The notes beneath the pieces were generated by a model that had not been told where the DNA came from, ran no database searches, and saw only the letters and a program-made list of their open reading frames with translations. DNA of 6,868 nt from assembly GCA_047618505.1 (NCBI GenBank), contig JBLHLB010000220.1, positions 1 through 6,868 on the forward strand, given 5' to 3'. Both the position numbers and the translations under genes were made by a program. Every line of letters starts with the position of its first letter. Within the stretch, counting starts at the first letter, position 1. Source of the stretch: JBLHLB01 sp047618505 (GTDB lineage Bacteria; Planctomycetota; UBA1135; GCA-002686595). Shown piece by piece: positions 4,774 to 6,868 of this stretch.

Positions 4774-6462
4774 ATGAATCACTTCCGTCGCTCGTTGGTC
4801 CTTGCTTCAGTCGCCGTGCTCTGCACAGCTCGGCCGGCCGGGGCGTCATCGGCCGCTTACGAACCGGTTTCCTTTCAGGCGGACTCGACCGCGATAGAGG
4901 AATACTTCACGGGAAGCTGGCAGGGTGAACTGCGCGTCCCCTTCGACAGCAAGCCCCTAGCGGTCCGCTTCGGTATCGAGCTCGGGGAGGACGGCAATTG
5001 GCGTGGCGGTTTCGATGCGGATATGTTGGGACCGGGATTGTTGAGGGGAGTGGCGACCGAGACGGGTCTGGAACTTGAGTGCGACCTGGGCGGGGGCGTA
5101 AACCCTCTGGTTCTGAGTAGGGATGGGGATGGTGGTCTTGCTGCCCTGTTGAGCTACAGCGGGATGCAGTTCTCGGTGAAGCTGGACAGAACATCCCTAG
5201 TGTGGACCGAGGACTTGCACTTTGAAGTGCTGCTGCCCTCGGAGCGTCCGAGTCAGGTGGCCCTCGAGGGATTGCCTGAATTCTGGTTGGACCCTATCGA
5301 AGAGAAGGTGTTCGAAGCGCTGGACACGGGTCAGTTCGTCGGGTTGTCCATGGCCATCGCCGTGGACGGGGAGCTCATGGACTCCCGCTCCTGGGGGTGG
5401 AGCGATGTGGAAAGCGATCGGGCAGTCGACGGTCAGACGCTCTTCCGCTGGGGGTCCATCTCGAAGAGCATCACCGGCGTCGTGGCTGCGAAGATGAGTC
5501 AGGAGGGAGTTCTGGATTTGGACCGCAACGTGATCGAGTTCGTACCGGAGTTCCCCAAGAAGAAGTACGCCGTTACAACCCGGCAACTGCTGGGACACCT
5601 GGGGGGTATCGCTCACTACCAGCACATGCCCGTCGTGACGCGCAGGAACAACGATGTCGAGTTTCCGTTCCGTGATCCCGTGCGCGCGATCGAGATGTTT
5701 CACATGGCGCCTCTGATTCACGAGCCGGGGGCGAGCTTTTCCTACAGCACCCACGGATTTGTCCTGGTGGGGGCGGTCCTTGAGCGAAGCTCGGAGCGCG
5801 GATTTCTTGGGGAAGTGGAACGCCTGGTTCGCTCACCACTGGGGCTCTCGAGCCTCGTTCCGGACGATCCGGCCGCTCCCCTCGGTGACCGCACCTCGGG
5901 CTATCGCCGCACGAGTGACGGGCGCATCTTCAACTCCGGGGATACCAATGTGGCCTGGAAGCTAGCGGGCGGTGGATTCCAATCGAGCATATCGGATCTC
6001 GCACGCTTCGGAGCGGCCCTGGGGCATGAGTCTTTCATCGATGACCCCTTGCGAGACCTACTCTTTGAGAGTCAGCGAACCGATGCGGGACTAGCAGCCC
6101 GTTGAAAAACAGCAACTCCTCGCTCGGCCCCCACAAATCGCCTGGCTGCGTTGTCGGAACCACCCGTGTAGGTACAGCTACGCGGAGAACCCGACGCCTT
6201 GCCAGGCAATTTGTGGAGACCAACCGAGAAGCTGCTGTTTTTCAACAAACTGCTAGAGACGGGCTACAGCATGGGCTTCAACATTGAGCAGCGGAACGGT
6301 CACCTGATCGTCTCCCACGGTGGGGCACAACGCCGCACTCGTACGCTGCTTCTTTGCGCCCCTAACGAAAGCTTAACGGTGGCGCTGATGTGCAATACCG
6401 AGGGCAGTAACTTGATGGACCTTGGGCACGGCGTCCTGAAGGTTCTGTTGAACGAGGATTAG
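4774..6462 (+). pseudogene. Secreted LACTB/beta-lactamase-like serine hydrolase, interrupted by a palindromic element
   Basis: The uninterrupted gene would encode 508 residues. Residues 1 to about 24 are a signal peptide (MNHFRRSLVLASVAVLC..., likely cut near AGA-SSA), so the product is exported. About 42-140 form a beta-rich, lipocalin-like domain starting FTGSWQGEL. About 172-505 are the serine-hydrolase domain of the class C beta-lactamase/esterase/LACTB type. S228-I-S-K231 supplies the catalytic Ser/Lys pair. Y324-S-T fills the second motif; YST, rather than the usual YxN, is as in LACTB. The third motif, S460-H-G-G463, is encoded only after the insertion. The insertion falls at codon 440, and translation adds Ala-Ala-Arg and stops at TGA 6103-6105. 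A second in-frame stop (TAG 6169-6171) follows. The downstream piece (6257-6462) stays open and ends at TAG 6460-6462. The truncated 443-residue product lacks the third motif and last strands and is probably inactive. I prefer the ATG at 4774 over the GTG at 4744 because it starts the signal peptide. Substrate unknown. Confidence 0.85.
6091..6256. mobile_element. MITE-like palindromic element with long terminal inverted repeats and CTAG target duplication
   Basis: The outer 56 bp at each end (6091-6146 and 6201-6256) are inverted copies with 46 of 56 positions identical. Conserved blocks are CTAGCAG, GTTGAAAAACAGC, CCACAAAT and GCCTGGC. The inner arms keep pairing imperfectly to an apical stem CCGTGTAG/CTACGCGG (6164-6171 and 6178-6185) around a 6-base loop, so nearly the whole element is one hairpin. 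CTAG occurs at both outer edges (6091-6094 and 6253-6256), consistent with a 4-bp target duplication. Removing 162 bp (one CTAG plus 158 bp) rejoins the host gene exactly in frame. It encodes no transposase, so it must be mobilised in trans. The parent IS family is not determined; a palindromic CTAG target would suit several, including IS5-type elements. It could also be viewed as a large REP/hairpin-type repeat. Confidence 0.82.
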
Positions 6463-6500
6463 GGAATCCTAATTAAGCAGCGCTGGCGCCCTTGATTCGC

Positions 6501-6722
6501 CTATTCAGAGACCGGAGCTATCCTCCCCCGACATAGGTCTAGTGCTCGTATCACGATGGGGTCTAGATGCACCACCGCATCCGATTTCCGTCGCCCGAAG
6601 AGGAGCTCACCGTTGAAGCGAACATTTTCCGGGCGAGTTGCGTCCAAGCAAGGACGGATCGTTTGCCTCCGCACGATCGAGAACACCTCGTCGTCGCGGA
6701 ATCCCTGGAACCCTGAAATCAC
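6501..6722 (-). CDS. Possible small ORF or gene remnant, unrecognised
   Basis: A 73-codon open frame from a GTG start to TAG. The middle section (FRDDEVFSIVRRQT, then GELLFGRRKSDAVVHLDP) has a protein-like mix of charged and hydrophobic residues, better than the opposing frame. There is no ribosome binding site. The frame continues upstream about 14 codons to a TGA, so it could be a decayed piece of a longer gene. The start overlaps the 25-bp repeat at 6697-6739. I do not recognise a family; it may be chance. Confidence 0.2.
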   Translation of the reverse strand: MISGFQGFRDDEVFSIVRRQTIRPCLDATRPENVRFNGELLFGRRKSDAVVHLDPIVIRALDLCRGRIAPVSE

Positions 6723-6739
6723 GGATTCCCTGGAACCCT
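6697..6739. repeat. Two-copy direct repeat, 25-bp period
   Basis: CGGAATCCCTGGAACCCT (6697-6714) recurs as CGGATTCCCTGGAACCCT (6722-6739): 17 of 18 bases match, with a 25-bp period. The bases between the copies (GAAATCA) are not repeated afterwards. It may be a small local duplication or two copies of a short site. The function is unknown. Confidence 0.6.
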
Positions 6740-6868
6740 CAAGCCTACGCCCTTTGCAATGTCAGATGCTTGTCCCCCCGGGTGGTTCGCCGCCGGAAGC
6801 CACCCCCCCGATTACGCCATGGGGATGGATCCGGATGTCTTCTGCGGCACGATGCCCGCAGTTCGCGT

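Larger units (their letters stand above)
6463..6868. other. Region without a convincing gene
   Basis: After the hydrolase stop there is a 6-bp inverted repeat ATTAGG-GAAT-CCTAAT (6458-6473) that overlaps the stop codon and has no T-run after it. A plus-strand frame is open from ATG 6556 to the right edge, but its translation (rich in Ser, Arg and Pro) looks non-coding. At the right edge the minus strand could carry the last codons of a gene entering from outside: one frame ends at TAA read near 6814, another at TGA near 6764. Neither is recognisable. Confidence 0.4.

Noticed and set aside
4661..4786. Direct repeat GAATCACTTCC at 4661-4671 and 4776-4786
   Set aside because: It is only 11 bp, and the second copy lies within the signal-peptide coding sequence; this is close to chance expectation.
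6102..6287. 61-codon plus-strand open frame inside the palindromic element
   Set aside because: It arises from the inverted-repeat sequence and runs into the host gene out of frame. It has no ribosome binding site and no transposase-like feature.
6780..6808. GC-rich hairpin (GGGTGG...CCACCC) near the right edge as a terminator
   Set aside because: The stem needs a bulge and no T-run follows on either strand.

Overview
This is a GC-rich window (roughly 60% by eye) from a bacterial chromosome. The genes are mostly housekeeping, plus one serine-hydrolase pseudogene broken by a small palindromic transposable element. Most starts lack a Shine-Dalgarno sequence. There is also a probable lipoprotein, an N-terminally extended LACTB-like hydrolase and a short palindromic repeat element. 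Together these fit a Gram-negative-type bacterium such as a member of Planctomycetota, but nothing in the window is diagnostic and the assignment is tentative.

Layout, left to right. Positions 1-2236 (minus strand) hold an ABC-F translation ATPase gene followed 24 bp later by the 5' end of argS, which runs off the left edge. The two look like one operon of translation functions. Positions 2237-2409 are a divergent control region. Positions 2410-3896 (plus strand) hold a SnoaL/NTF2-like predicted lipoprotein, then a pyrK-type flavin/NAD/iron-sulfur electron-transfer subunit. The pyrK-type gene has its own promoter-like sequence so close to the ATG that the mRNA would be nearly leaderless. Positions 3979-4488 (minus strand) hold a small zinc-ribbon protein with a helical tail, convergent with pyrK. 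Positions 4489-4773 are a second divergent control region, rich in inverted repeats and including a perfect 18-bp palindrome.

Positions 4774-6462 are a secreted LACTB/class-C-beta-lactamase-like serine hydrolase gene. It is interrupted at codon 440 by a 162-bp insertion whose two CTAG ends fit a target-site duplication. Removing the insertion restores one continuous frame of 508 codons, including the missing third active-site motif. The insertion is a multiple of three bases but brings two in-frame stops. The element is almost entirely one long inverted repeat. Nearly all differences between its arms are transitions polarised so that a minus-strand RNA would pair through G-U wobbles, while plus-strand RNA would carry C-A mismatches. 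This is the most interesting observation here.

Positions 6463-6868 contain no convincing gene: one weak minus-strand ORF, a 25-bp-period two-copy repeat and a possible gene end at the right edge. I see no CRISPR array, tRNA, rRNA or complete autonomous transposon.
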